A program made the position numbers and the translations under genes. Positions 17,401 to 23,868 of a DNA stretch of 27,347 nucleotides are shown piece after piece. Source of the DNA: a virus; the IMG/VR virus record IMGVR_UViG_3300037584_000957, positions 1 to 27,347 of that record; one strand, written 5' to 3'. Each line of letters opens with the position of its first letter. Position 1 is the first letter of the stretch. Below the pieces are notes generated by a model. The model was not told the origin of the DNA and made no database searches. It saw only the letters and a program-made list of their open reading frames with translations.

Positions 17401-19925
17401 TCTTGTGCTGGCAGTCCTGTTGCTTCTGCTATACGTGCATACTCTTCTTGACGTTTTCTTATAAACGTAGCGTGTGCATCTTCATACGCCCCGCCAGCCG
17501 AACCACCCGCTGCTTCTGCTACGTCACTTAGTAACGTGGCATCCATAGCAATCTTAGATGCGTCCATGTTATCGGCTATTTTCTTAGCCGCATCATCTCC
17601 AAACTTTTTAAGTGCTGCAGAAGACAGTTTTGCTCCCGCAAATGCTGCCCCACCCACAGCAAACGGCACGATCTCCTGCACAAATTCTTTGGCTACATAG
17701 TCAACGAGAAACTCTGTAGGGTTATCTACAGCCGCACCAAATATGGCTTTTCCTACTTCAAAGAAGCTGTCTTGCCAATCTGCATCTTTTGGTAAGTTGT
17801 CTTTAGCGGCTTGTATGCGGTCACTAATGTCTTTTAGGCCAGCTTGATAGTCCTCTGGCTTACTATCTCCAGCCATCTTAGATATTGCATCTAGGGTCTT
17901 AGCAATTTCGGTATTGCTTGGGTCATACCCAACTAGCGTTGCTAGCCCTAAAAACGACTGCGCTATCTCTGCACCTGCTTCTAACGCAACAGCAGTGCCA
18001 ACAATCCATTTATCATCCCCAGTTTCGGAGGAAGCCTCTACTGCGTCTTTTGCTATCTGATACAAGAAAGACGCTTCTGTTGGGTCTTCTCCTGCGGCTA
18101 CTTTTTCACGTATTACCGCGTTTTCATGCTCTCTACCTACAGATGCACTGCTTTTACCTAGCGCGTCTATATACGCTGCTTGGTCGGTTCCTGCTCTTAG
18201 CTCTTGTAACTTGGTTAAATCAGATTCTTGCACCTTCCGTGAAAAGTCTTCACTAGGATCATAGCCTAGCTCTTCCATAATCCTAAGATGTGAGTAGCCA
18301 TCGTTTTGTAGATCGTTGTAGATCTCTACAGCTTCATCAAAGAATGTAGCTAAATCATTGCCTGTAGGTGAAGATACACCTTCTTCTTGAGCTATCTGTT
18401 GTGCGAGTAAGAAACAACCTTCTATAACATCGCCACTTTCACCAATTACATCACTAAGTGCACCGTTACCAATAAGTGTCGCTGCGGTTGACAGCATTCC
18501 TTCAGCACTGGTGGGATCGACACCCAACCCAGCTATTTTAGCGGTTATTTTCAACCAATCAGGCATGATGTCGCCTAGTGTTTGACCACTTACGGTTACC
18601 ATCCCTGTTGTTTGAGAGGGTAAAGGTATTAACTCTACCGCCCCTGCTGCAATGCCTGCCGTAGCCGCTGCGGTAAGTATTTGAGATAAGTCCTTACCCT
18701 GTAGTGCAGCTATACCCCCTGATACGATTGCTTTTGCGGCAGCAGTACCAGCAAGAGTTGTTCCTCCAGCGGCGGCAGTAGCAGTAGACCCAGACAAAAG
18801 CGACGACATAGGCCCAGCTAAAGCACCGGCGGTTAGGTATCCAAGCCCCGCAAGAGCAATAGCTTTTAAGCCGTTTTGTACACTCTTATCTTTTACCTCT
18901 ACAGTTCTAATCGCACCCGTAGAGAACGGGTCAAACAAGTATGTAGAGCCATCATCAGTCTGCCGATATGGGTTAACGCCGTATTTGAAGTACAACGACT
19001 GCAACATCGGGTCGCGTGTATGTGCTTCTTCTAAGGCTTTCTGATAGTTCATCCCCTCCGTTGCCATAAGATATGGCACTTGCTCCGAAAGTATCGGACG
19101 AACTAAAGACTGAAAAGCTTCAATATCCGATGCAGAGCTAGCAGAGTGTTTTTTGTAAGAGTCTTTGAACCCGTTAGCGGCTAGATCAACTTCTACAGGT
19201 GATATTTCATAGCCGTAATAACTACTCAACGCACTGGCTAATTCTTCCGTAGTAGTTGCGTCGGCTATGGTTGCGTAGGCTTCTATTACAGATTGCTCAT
19301 CAGCACTACTACGCAGCCTTGATAGATACTCAGGGGCACCTTCCACAGTGGACAAATACAATTCTGGAGTTAGCCCCCCAGAAAATAACCCTGCAAACGC
19401 ACCTGATTCTCGCCCACCCTCGCCGCCAATTATGTCAGCATAGGGGTCAAAACCAACAGCTCCAAAGGCTTGCTTAAACCCAAGGTTGTAGTAGTCGTCA
19501 GTCTCGTCTATGTCACCTTCGTAAGTAACGCCTTTGGATAGTATATTTTTGTATTTCTGTACTGCCTTATTAAGCAAACCTTCCACGGCTATAGCGGGGT
19601 TAGCAGGTGGGGGCGTAGTTGCAGGGGTAGTCGTAGTTGTCGTTGCTTCGTCTTCTATTCGTTCTATAGCAGCCAAAATATCTGCTTTAGACGGCTCACT
19701 TTCTGCAAAAGAAGGCAACTCTGGTTCTGGTTCTGGTTCTGGCTTGGGCTTGGGCTTAGGCTTGGGCTTGGGCTTGGGCTTGGGCTTGGGCTTGGGCTTG
19801 GGCTTGGGCTTGGGCTTGGGCTTAGGCTTAGGTGTAGGGTATTGTTCTTCTAGCCGCTCTATAGCCGCTAAAATGTCCTCTTCTGATGGTTCAAAAGCAA
19901 AGTTAGGTGGATTAAACCGACGCAT
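14466..19925 (-). CDS. Giant repeat-rich virion protein, 1819 aa, with PK, VDAG and TD tracts and a dockerin-like EF-hand
   Basis: ATG 19925 overlaps the previous stop (TAATG) with GGAGG about 7 nt upstream. In order: a SxxDILAAIER motif (~14-24) repeated after a rigid (PK)15(PE)4 rod (32-69); a helical N-domain with a hydrophobic stretch (~360-415); a module resembling one in the 2064-aa protein (~820-970); about 26 VDAG-type units (1199-1302); a TD tract (1349-1371); a Thr/Asp stretch and an Asn/Val/Thr strand region (~1386-1435); three exact 31-aa repeats (1482-1574); a calcium-loop DVTGDGVIDATD (1656-1667); a Gln/Met-rich helix (~1697-1730); and RAQGGI near the C-terminus. The position among internal virion genes suggests an ejected or structural core protein. 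No enzyme motif is seen. Confidence 0.75.
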   Translation of the reverse strand: MRRFNPPNFAFEPSEEDILAAIERLEEQYPTPKPKPKPKPKPKPKPKPKPKPKPKPKPKPKPEPEPEPELPSFAESEPSKADILAAIERIEDEATTTTTTPATTPPPANPAIAVEGLLNKAVQKYKNILSKGVTYEGDIDETDDYYNLGFKQAFGAVGFDPYADIIGGEGGRESGAFAGLFSGGLTPELYLSTVEGAPEYLSRLRSSADEQSVIEAYATIADATTTEELASALSSYYGYEISPVEVDLAANGFKDSYKKHSASSASDIEAFQSLVRPILSEQVPYLMATEGMNYQKALEEAHTRDPMLQSLYFKYGVNPYRQTDDGSTYLFDPFSTGAIRTVEVKDKSVQNGLKAIALAGLGYLTAGALAGPMSSLLSGSTATAAAGGTTLAGTAAAKAIVSGGIAALQGKDLSQILTAAATAGIAAGAVELIPLPSQTTGMVTVSGQTLGDIMPDWLKITAKIAGLGVDPTSAEGMLSTAATLIGNGALSDVIGESGDVIEGCFLLAQQIAQEEGVSSPTGNDLATFFDEAVEIYNDLQNDGYSHLRIMEELGYDPSEDFSRKVQESDLTKLQELRAGTDQAAYIDALGKSSASVGREHENAVIREKVAAGEDPTEASFLYQIAKDAVEASSETGDDKWIVGTAVALEAGAEIAQSFLGLATLVGYDPSNTEIAKTLDAISKMAGDSKPEDYQAGLKDISDRIQAAKDNLPKDADWQDSFFEVGKAIFGAAVDNPTEFLVDYVAKEFVQEIVPFAVGGAAFAGAKLSSAALKKFGDDAAKKIADNMDASKIAMDATLLSDVAEAAGGSAGGAYEDAHATFIRKRQEEYARIAEATGLPAQELSDADLLEAAEFATGVAQKSGAMGAVMALTASEVLGGKQLAESLFGPKVNKTTISAMDEFLSRIDRTASGAVREGVLEGLEEGAVQYVTDISIREIDPDRPIAANVAESAILASIIGTNVGGGLTAGAEISDVVANVAKTTSAQVQKTIADAKAGLIDAAEAEARLAEFGITSDGFGGVQTSLLNDAFDADYTTASEVKQAFETANPEFNASDKVIDEYVGNKPDAELGTQVAEYIDSRFVDAQEVMNAAAAEGLTLTEEQAQQYVKQTTVDADKVLENIQDSFDELYTTPEEARQLLIDAGYPEGLITGQTIEEVLGEVGEDGTLPESTVKQSAVDFNAEYLLQLAEQAADTDETVDAGVDAGVDAGVDAGVDAGVDAGVDAGVDAGVDAGVDAGADDAVDAGTDTGADDAVDAGVDAGVDVGVDAGVDAGVDAGVDVGVDAGVDAGVDVGVDAGADVDLSTVYEGITRNADGSYTWRGLNFSADRLTEVIANSPELFPLIGADAGTDTDTDTDTDTDTDTDTDTDTDVGGLPATEPDMGEEPSTDTTTTTTTTTDDGGTTTTDDTGTTTNVTNISNTYNVSNTYVTNITETVDVNEVAEAVASELAAQLDSGTDLQTALNNVIGAAVDAGVANLESVIGNPATETEAATGIFADIADLGVSNAALVDAIGSPSSDDVEATGLFAKLEGLGVDLGDLSDRVGTAATDDAAATGLYAEIDETKNAVDDLADQLGITKDELLDTIGQTEDDLLAALGETEAELSGNIDAIATVLGKPAQDVTAADIDFVTDVIAQQEALADPSTFTFTEEQLAYDVTGDGVIDATDLNLLQDVLAGDQTLDPLADNRFAATGLFASQLQQQQELQQQLEQQMQQQMQQQMQMEQQAEQRAKESSARDFLSMLLASEEGKIDVGQSPLAQLEPAYDFSSIFGTPQQERAAAGPYGGYAATNPFAQPPRRRAQGGIINSNEELLRLLGKD
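14735..14838 (-). repeat. Gln/Met-rich coding repeat (QQMQQQMQ tract)
   Basis: An imperfect short tandem repeat of Gln and Met codons covering about residues 1697-1730 of the 1819-aa protein; on the + strand it reads as TTGTTGCTGCAT-like units. It probably forms a long polar helix or coiled coil. Low complexity makes it prone to replication slippage in multiples of three, which would keep the frame. Confidence 0.7.
14925..14960 (-). other. Dockerin/EF-hand-like calcium loop in the 1819-aa protein
   Basis: Residues 1656-1667 read DVTGDGVIDATD: acidic or Thr ligands at loop positions 1, 3, 5, 9 and 12 and Gly at 6. That fits a calcium-binding loop of the dockerin type, with Asp rather than Glu at position 12. 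Only one loop is present, whereas true dockerins carry two, so it may be a stand-alone calcium site that stabilises the virion protein. Confidence 0.6.
15204..15482 (-). repeat. Three tandem 31-residue repeats in the 1819-aa protein
   Basis: Three copies of exactly 31 codons (93 bp) begin at 15482, 15389 and 15296. The first two open with IGNP/IGSP and the third with VGTA. Shared positions include (E/D)ATG(I/L)(F/Y)A in the middle of all three, LGV in the first two, and Leu plus Asp near each end. They diverge in sequence while keeping exact length, so they are structural repeats rather than recent slippage products. Part of the motif (ATGLFA) recurs once more downstream, just after the calcium loop. 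Confidence 0.8.
15813..15880 (-). repeat. Thr-Asp dipeptide tract (hexanucleotide GTATCT repeat)
   Basis: About eleven near-perfect copies of a 6-bp unit (GTATCT on the + strand, with GTGTCT variants) encode alternating Thr and Asp. High DNA identity among units suggests recent expansion by slippage. The unit length is a multiple of three, so copy-number changes alter protein length without breaking the frame. Confidence 0.9.
16021..16331 (-). repeat. VDAG tetrapeptide array (12-bp minisatellite, about 26 units)
   Basis: A 12-bp unit (CCAGCATCTACA on the + strand, with C/T and A/G variants) is repeated about 26 times and encodes Val-Asp-Ala-Gly. Variants give VDVG, ADDA and TDTG units, and some variants recur in blocks (VDAG-VDAG-VDVG), implying expansion of multi-unit segments. 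It adds roughly one negative charge every four residues. It is not a CRISPR array: there are no unique spacers. Confidence 0.92.
19741..19832 (-). repeat. (Pro-Lys)15 tract (hexanucleotide GGGCTT repeat)
   Basis: Fifteen Lys codons alternate with Pro in a 6-bp repeat (GGGCTT on the + strand, with a few GGCTTA variants), followed by four Pro-Glu pairs towards 19721. Alternating Pro makes an extended, stiff, cationic rod, much like the EP/KP region with which TonB spans the periplasm. The likeness is compositional and does not imply homology. Confidence 0.92.
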
Positions 19926-20248
19926 TACGACACCTCCAGCAAGCTAGCTACTACGTGCAGTCTATCTGCCGTGGCTGCGGTGACTTTAACTATCTCGGAC
20001 TCTTCAATAACGAGTGGTGCAGTAAGCAGTTCTACTGTGGTATTCGCTCCTACTGCTTTAGTCTTAAATACACTAAATACCGCCGAAGCAGAATCGGTAA
20101 TGGTTACAGTAATTGTGTCAGCATTGCCTGAGTCCTCAGACACAAGAATAGACTTAATAATTGCTGTCGTAGCTGTTGGACATGTGTACAGCGTAGTCGC
20201 GGTAGTGGCAGTCAGATCCACCTTTGCGTTTTTGTACTGGTTAGCCAC
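19925..20248 (-). CDS. Small phage structural protein, Thr-rich beta fold
   Basis: A 107-aa protein. I chose GTG 20248 (MANQYKNAKVDL), which shares its first base with the preceding TAG, matching the junction style of the whole operon; an in-frame TTG at 20263 is possible but lacks a ribosome site. The protein is rich in Thr, Val and Ala with alternating strands (TTATTLYTCPT, TITVTITDSA, IVKVTAATADR), as in the small immunoglobulin-like beta-sandwich proteins that decorate phage heads or tails. I recognise the MANQYKN...TLYT opening from marine phage structural gene clusters. The exact location in the virion is unknown. Confidence 0.65.
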   Translation of the reverse strand: MANQYKNAKVDLTATTATTLYTCPTATTAIIKSILVSEDSGNADTITVTITDSASAVFSVFKTKAVGANTTVELLTAPLVIEESEIVKVTAATADRLHVVASLLEVS

Positions 20249-20442
20249 TAGCCTAAAAACCAAGCGGCAGCTTGTGCAGTAGGAGATACCGAAGCATCCC
20301 GTATACCTTTATCAAGCTGGTTAAAATAAAGACGTAGTGTGTTGTTTAGCTGGTTAAACATCCGCACGTCGTACTCATTTGAAGGATCTGGAAGAACAGG
20401 CGCTTTGAAATCTATGTCATAACGTGTTTTGTCTATAGCCAT
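20248..20442 (-). CDS. Small conserved phage protein, 64 aa, in structural operon
   Basis: ATG 20442 overlaps the previous stop by one base and has GGGAGG about 6 nt upstream, a good start. The 64-aa product has a central helix-like segment (DVRMFNQLNNTLRLYFNQLDKG) and ends in AAAWFLG. There is no membrane segment or catalytic motif. Small proteins with this FNQLNNTLRLYFNQLD pattern sit next to the 613-aa-type structural gene in related marine phage contigs that I recall, so it may be a tail or connector accessory, but the role is unknown. Confidence 0.65.
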   Translation of the reverse strand: MAIDKTRYDIDFKAPVLPDPSNEYDVRMFNQLNNTLRLYFNQLDKGIRDASVSPTAQAAAWFLG

Positions 20443-22283
20443 TAGCGCCTCCCATCAGGCCGCATTTCTAATCTAGGAGACCCTAACTGCCATTTCACTC
20501 CTAGATCACTTGATTCTATCTTTAATGCTAGCTGCCTGCCACGTACTCGCAAATCTAATCTAGAGGTGAAGGCTTCAATCGGTGCGGTTGCTGTTCTAGT
20601 TATAGAACCTGTGTTTGTACCACCTTCAGAAGCGGGCGAGTTTCGTCCAGACCCAGAGTTTTGTGCTGCAAACAATGACAATGTAGCACTAGGGCTATCT
20701 ACGGTAGACCCATCAAATGTTACATCTGGGTACACCTTCTGTATAAACGCAAATCTGTGGCCGTCATCTAAGTCAAACTGCGCTGAAGATATAAAAGAAT
20801 CTATGCCTGCAGCCGTGCCGGTCTCATTATCATCAATGCCATCTTCATGGTTTACGACATTGTTGTTATACGTAGCCGCCATAGGAAAGTCACGTATACC
20901 TGAATCAATCCAAGCAGTTCTGCCTAAATTGCCAAAATACCAGATGTTTTGCTCGTAGTTGTAAATGACATAACGATCTATGGTTGTAGCACCGCTAGAA
21001 CAGTAAAACCACCAAATCTCGCTAAACCCTTCATTTGTACCCGCAAATACTTGGTCGTACTGCTCTGTATTGAAGTCATTAAATACGTACCGCTTCAGTG
21101 TGCATGGTAGAGTTTGCACTCGCCCATCATACAAATAGAACCCGCCCACGCCCATCCAATAAGCTACACCGTTTGCATAGGCAACCGTATTCGGCGATGC
21201 AATAGACAAATTTTCTCCGACAGTCTGTGCTCCCCATACAGCAGGAGCGCCAACATACTGCAATGCATAAAGTGCGGAGTCAGTCCAAATAAGTATCTCT
21301 TGTCGGCCTTGGATGGCTGTTATTATTTCTGACCCTTTAGATAATCTAAGATCGCCTGCTTGGTTTGTAGAAGATGGTGTCCAATTGACCGCATTTTCTT
21401 GGTCTGACCAACGCAAAAGCATTGGGTCTAAGTCACTACTGCCAAGGGGAGTTGTGCCAAAACAGAACACGAAGCGGTTATCCGACACAAGTAGCGTGTT
21501 TACTTTAGTAGGCACATTAGAGGCACCGCTTTCACTAGACAGCAATACTCCGCGAGTAGTTAATGCATCTGTTGCATCCCAGAAAAACAAACTACCACCA
21601 CGAGCCGCAAATATAAGGTCTTCTCCAAAGTTAGATTGAGACCATAATCGAAGTGCATCTGTGCCTGTAACGCCCGTGCTCCACGCGCCAAGACCCCATC
21701 CAGCAGCACCCCAACCAACAAGTGCTTCTGCTACTGCAGGGCCAGAATTTATTTGGTACGTTGCAGTAACCGAACCGCCACCTGTGGCTGAAGAACTTGC
21801 GGCCTCACTAGCGGTTATGGTGTATGTGTTACCTGTGAGATATGTTATTTGGAACTCACCGTTTAGCGTCAATCCACCTACCGCAGAAGCGCCGCTAAAT
21901 GTAACAAAGTCATTATTTTTGTATCCAGCATTAGCGTCTGTAACTGTGACCGTGGTAGAACCACTTACGGTGGTAAAAGGGTCTGTAAGCGACACAGCAG
22001 CACGTATAGGAGTAATGTCGTAATACGTCCCACCCTGCTCTATGTAAAACTTTAGATTAGTACCCACACCAAGCAGCTTTTGACTGCCTAGCGTCACCCA
22101 AGAAAATAAAGACCTCGCAACACCAAGAAAAGAGTTAGTAGATATACGATTCCACCCACCTAGTTTTTCTGGCATTCCCCGTCTAAATCGTACTTTGTCG
22201 CAGTCGTACCAACCGCCCTCGCTTGTATAACGTGTGTTCTCTCTGTCTACCCCCGGTTTGAAGACCATTTTTTGTAGCGGCAT
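20442..22283 (-). CDS. Phage structural protein, possible tail/DNA-stabilisation (gp10-like) protein, 613 aa
   Basis: ATG 22283 overlaps the lysozyme stop by one base, with GGGGAG about 8 nt upstream. The opening VFKPGVDRENTRYTSEGGWYD and KVRFRRGMPEKLGGW are a signature I know from marine podovirus structural proteins. An inserted beta-sandwich (about residues 97-175, DPFTTVSG to TASEAASSS) separates it from a strand-rich body with repeated W-x-D/aromatic blocks that could be a beta-propeller, as in P22 gp10 and related tail/packaged-DNA stabilisation proteins. The C-terminus ends in a strand pair and RPDGRR. Virion role is likely; assignment as the DNA-stabilisation tail protein is inferred. 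Confidence 0.68.
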   Translation of the reverse strand: MPLQKMVFKPGVDRENTRYTSEGGWYDCDKVRFRRGMPEKLGGWNRISTNSFLGVARSLFSWVTLGSQKLLGVGTNLKFYIEQGGTYYDITPIRAAVSLTDPFTTVSGSTTVTVTDANAGYKNNDFVTFSGASAVGGLTLNGEFQITYLTGNTYTITASEAASSSATGGGSVTATYQINSGPAVAEALVGWGAAGWGLGAWSTGVTGTDALRLWSQSNFGEDLIFAARGGSLFFWDATDALTTRGVLLSSESGASNVPTKVNTLLVSDNRFVFCFGTTPLGSSDLDPMLLRWSDQENAVNWTPSSTNQAGDLRLSKGSEIITAIQGRQEILIWTDSALYALQYVGAPAVWGAQTVGENLSIASPNTVAYANGVAYWMGVGGFYLYDGRVQTLPCTLKRYVFNDFNTEQYDQVFAGTNEGFSEIWWFYCSSGATTIDRYVIYNYEQNIWYFGNLGRTAWIDSGIRDFPMAATYNNNVVNHEDGIDDNETGTAAGIDSFISSAQFDLDDGHRFAFIQKVYPDVTFDGSTVDSPSATLSLFAAQNSGSGRNSPASEGGTNTGSITRTATAPIEAFTSRLDLRVRGRQLALKIESSDLGVKWQLGSPRLEMRPDGRR

Positions 22284-22702
22284 TACTGATACTCCCCAGT
22301 TCGGATCATCTCAGTAACTTCTACTGCACGACTACCTACCTGTTGGCTCCAGCGCGAGTCCATAAACTCATCGGCTGCAATGTCAAACTGCTCACGGGAC
22401 ATAGCCTCAATAGCCTTTACAAACCCTCGCAACCGAGTTAGTCCAAGGTTGAAACAAATATCAATCATAGCGTCTTGTCGCGCTTCATTAAGTGCAGCAA
22501 ACCAAAAGTAAGTATCCTCAAGCTCTTCTTGCACGCGCTTAATATCGTTATTCAAAAGATATTCGATTTCGTCATCTGACAGCCCTAAACCTGACTCGGC
22601 TATGTTTCTACCAACTGCAATGGTTTCGTAACCAGCGGAGCACAGGTACACATGACTTCGCACACCCTCGTGGCGTTTAAGCATTTCGGTTAGTTTGGTC
22701 AT
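22283..22702 (-). CDS. Endolysin, T4-type lysozyme (GH24 muramidase)
   Basis: A 139-aa enzyme that cleaves the glycan strands of peptidoglycan at the end of infection. The N-terminal catalytic block is HEGVRSHVYLCSAGYETIAVGRN: catalytic Glu12, Thr27 in place, and Cys21 where T4 lysozyme has Asp20. A Cys there is known to be tolerated in T4 lysozyme and occurs in natural members. The rest is helical, with DICFNLGLTRLRGF typical of the family. There is no signal peptide or signal-anchor, so export must rely on a holin, encoded just upstream. ATG 22702 overlaps the holin stop by one base, with GGGAG upstream. The length is short but usual for phage GH24 enzymes. Confidence 0.92.
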   Translation of the reverse strand: MTKLTEMLKRHEGVRSHVYLCSAGYETIAVGRNIAESGLGLSDDEIEYLLNNDIKRVQEELEDTYFWFAALNEARQDAMIDICFNLGLTRLRGFVKAIEAMSREQFDIAADEFMDSRWSQQVGSRAVEVTEMIRTGEYQ

Positions 22703-23085
22703 TACTTCTCCCTGCTAACTCCTTTAACCTTCTCCACGGTTCTCATCGCTCCAATCCCAAGCATTCCCATCATAACGGGGACGAGCAGCGTAGTGTCTAT
22801 TTCTGGCACCTCTACCCAGATGCCAAGTATGTTTGAAAGAATCGTATTGTATAAAAGACCCAGCGCACACACCCAACCAATACAGGGTCTCCACCCGGCA
22901 ACGAATAACGACTTATGTGCAGCCTCTACCTTGTTGATTTCTAACTGGCCCTTGAGTGCTTCCTGAGCGTGACGCTCCGCAAGGGTGCTCAACTCAAAGG
23001 CGATACGATTCTTCTCGTCTTTGTCTTCAATAACCTTGTCGAGCAAAGAGGTAGCTGGGCCTATAAGTGAACTAAGTATACTCAT
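22702..23085 (-). CDS. Holin, GTA_holin_3TM type
   Basis: A 127-aa membrane protein with the family signature SLFVAGWRPCIGWVCALGLLYN (59-80). An amphipathic helical N-terminus (1-58) is followed by hydrophobic segments at about 66-88 and 98-115 and a basic C-terminal tail (VEKVKGVSREK). Proteins of this family, first described in gene transfer agents, are thought to form the membrane lesion that lets the endolysin reach the wall. It precedes the lysozyme with a one-base overlap, the usual holin-endolysin pairing. ATG 23085 overlaps the stop of the EF-hand gene in an ATGA. Confidence 0.88.
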   Translation of the reverse strand: MSILSSLIGPATSLLDKVIEDKDEKNRIAFELSTLAERHAQEALKGQLEINKVEAAHKSLFVAGWRPCIGWVCALGLLYNTILSNILGIWVEVPEIDTTLLVPVMMGMLGIGAMRTVEKVKGVSREK

Positions 23086-23405
23086 CGTCCTCGTGCCATG
23101 TACGCTGTAGCGCCAAAGTATAGCCCTACAATGCTTGCCTGACTAAGAAATAACATGTCACTTAGAGAAGCCAAAGTGGACAAACGGGACTCAGGAATGA
23201 AGGGCAAAAGTGGTAGTAAAGCGAAAACCACCATACTACTAAGACTAACCCAAGCCATTCTTCGTTGACTGTCTGCTTTCTCTTCACGCAATTCGATCTC
23301 AACAAGTTCTTGATTTCTTGCAAGTTCTTCATCGCTTACGACCCCATCTCCGTCTAGGTCGTATTGAGCATACCTTGATTTTGGCTCTAGTTTCTTAGGA
23401 CTCAT
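23082..23405 (-). CDS. Two-helix membrane protein with an EF-hand loop, holin- or antiholin-like
   Basis: A 107-aa protein. Residues 16-27 are a complete canonical EF-hand calcium loop (DLDGDGVVSDEE: acidic ligands at 1, 3, 5 and Glu at 12, Gly at 6). A charged helix (28-50, ELVEIELREEKADSQRRM) leads to two transmembrane segments at about 51-70 and 83-103 and a short basic end. Proteins with this EF-hand plus two-helix layout recur in the lysis regions of marine phages in my recollection, without a tested function. It lies directly upstream of the 3TM holin with a 4-nt overlap, so a role in lysis timing, perhaps calcium-responsive, is plausible but inferred. Confidence 0.75.
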   Translation of the reverse strand: MSPKKLEPKSRYAQYDLDGDGVVSDEELARNQELVEIELREEKADSQRRMAWVSLSSMVVFALLPLLPFIPESRLSTLASLSDMLFLSQASIVGLYFGATAYMARGR

Positions 23406-23653
23406 TCATCATCTCTTTTCTTTGGGTCACGAAACAGTATTTTATTGCCTGCATCTGCTGTCTGTATTTCACGAACTGCACAATAAGTAGAAAAGTATCG
23501 GTTGTTGCTCAGAAGCTGATTGATCCTACCAACTGATTGCGCATTAAGCGCATTACTGTACTCAAGGCAAGACGTAAGCTCTTGAAAATAAAACTCTTGT
23601 CCTGTGGGTTGTCCACGCTCAAGAATAATTAAAACAAAGATCATCATAGTCAT
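23402..23653 (-). CDS. Small protein with hydrophobic N-terminus and two cysteines, lysis region
   Basis: An 83-aa protein whose ATG 23653 overlaps the upstream TGA in an ATGA. MTMMIFVLIIL at the N-terminus is hydrophobic, a possible signal or anchor although short for a full membrane helix. The body has two cysteines (29 and 58) that could form a disulphide if exported, and a strongly charged end (RDPKKRDDE). The middle (FQELTSCLEYSNALNAQS...) looks like a conserved helical core. Position between other small membrane proteins suggests a lysis or envelope role; a spanin component is possible but no lipobox is present. I do not recognise the family with certainty. Confidence 0.6.
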   Translation of the reverse strand: MTMMIFVLIILERGQPTGQEFYFQELTSCLEYSNALNAQSVGRINQLLSNNRYFSTYCAVREIQTADAGNKILFRDPKKRDDE

Positions 23654-23868
23654 ACTTCAAGATCCAAAAAATCTTGTCGTGAAACTTTTAATGTAGAGGT
23701 ATGTATCTCGCCACTACGGTACTCGTATACAAATTCACTGTAACGAGTTATAGCAGAGATTTCTTTTGTGGAATTGCGAGATATTTGGTCGATGCGATAA
23801 GAGTTACGCAACTGGTCGATGCCGTGATAAGGAACATTTACGCTGTTTGGAAACGGTGGTATCTCCAT
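23650..23868 (-). CDS. Small unknown phage protein, 72 aa
   Basis: I chose ATG 23868, which shares a base with the previous TGA (TGATG); a GTG one codon earlier is also possible. The product is soluble-looking, with a Pro-rich N-terminus (MEIPPFPNSVNVPYHG) and a C-terminal half of likely beta strands (YSEFVYEYRSGEIHTSTLKV) ending in acidic residues. There is no membrane segment or metal motif. Only its overlaps at both ends and its protein-like composition support it; I cannot assign a function. Confidence 0.6.
   Translation of the reverse strand: MEIPPFPNSVNVPYHGIDQLRNSYRIDQISRNSTKEISAITRYSEFVYEYRSGEIHTSTLKVSRQDFLDLEV

Noticed and set aside
19721-19832. TonB-like function suggested by the PK/PE tract
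   Set aside because: Only composition is shared; there is no TonB C-terminal domain or N-terminal anchor, and the gene lies in a virion operon.
20249-20263. Earlier TTG start of the Thr-rich structural protein
   Set aside because: No ribosome site, and GTG 20248 fits the one-base overlap pattern and the familiar MANQYKN opening.
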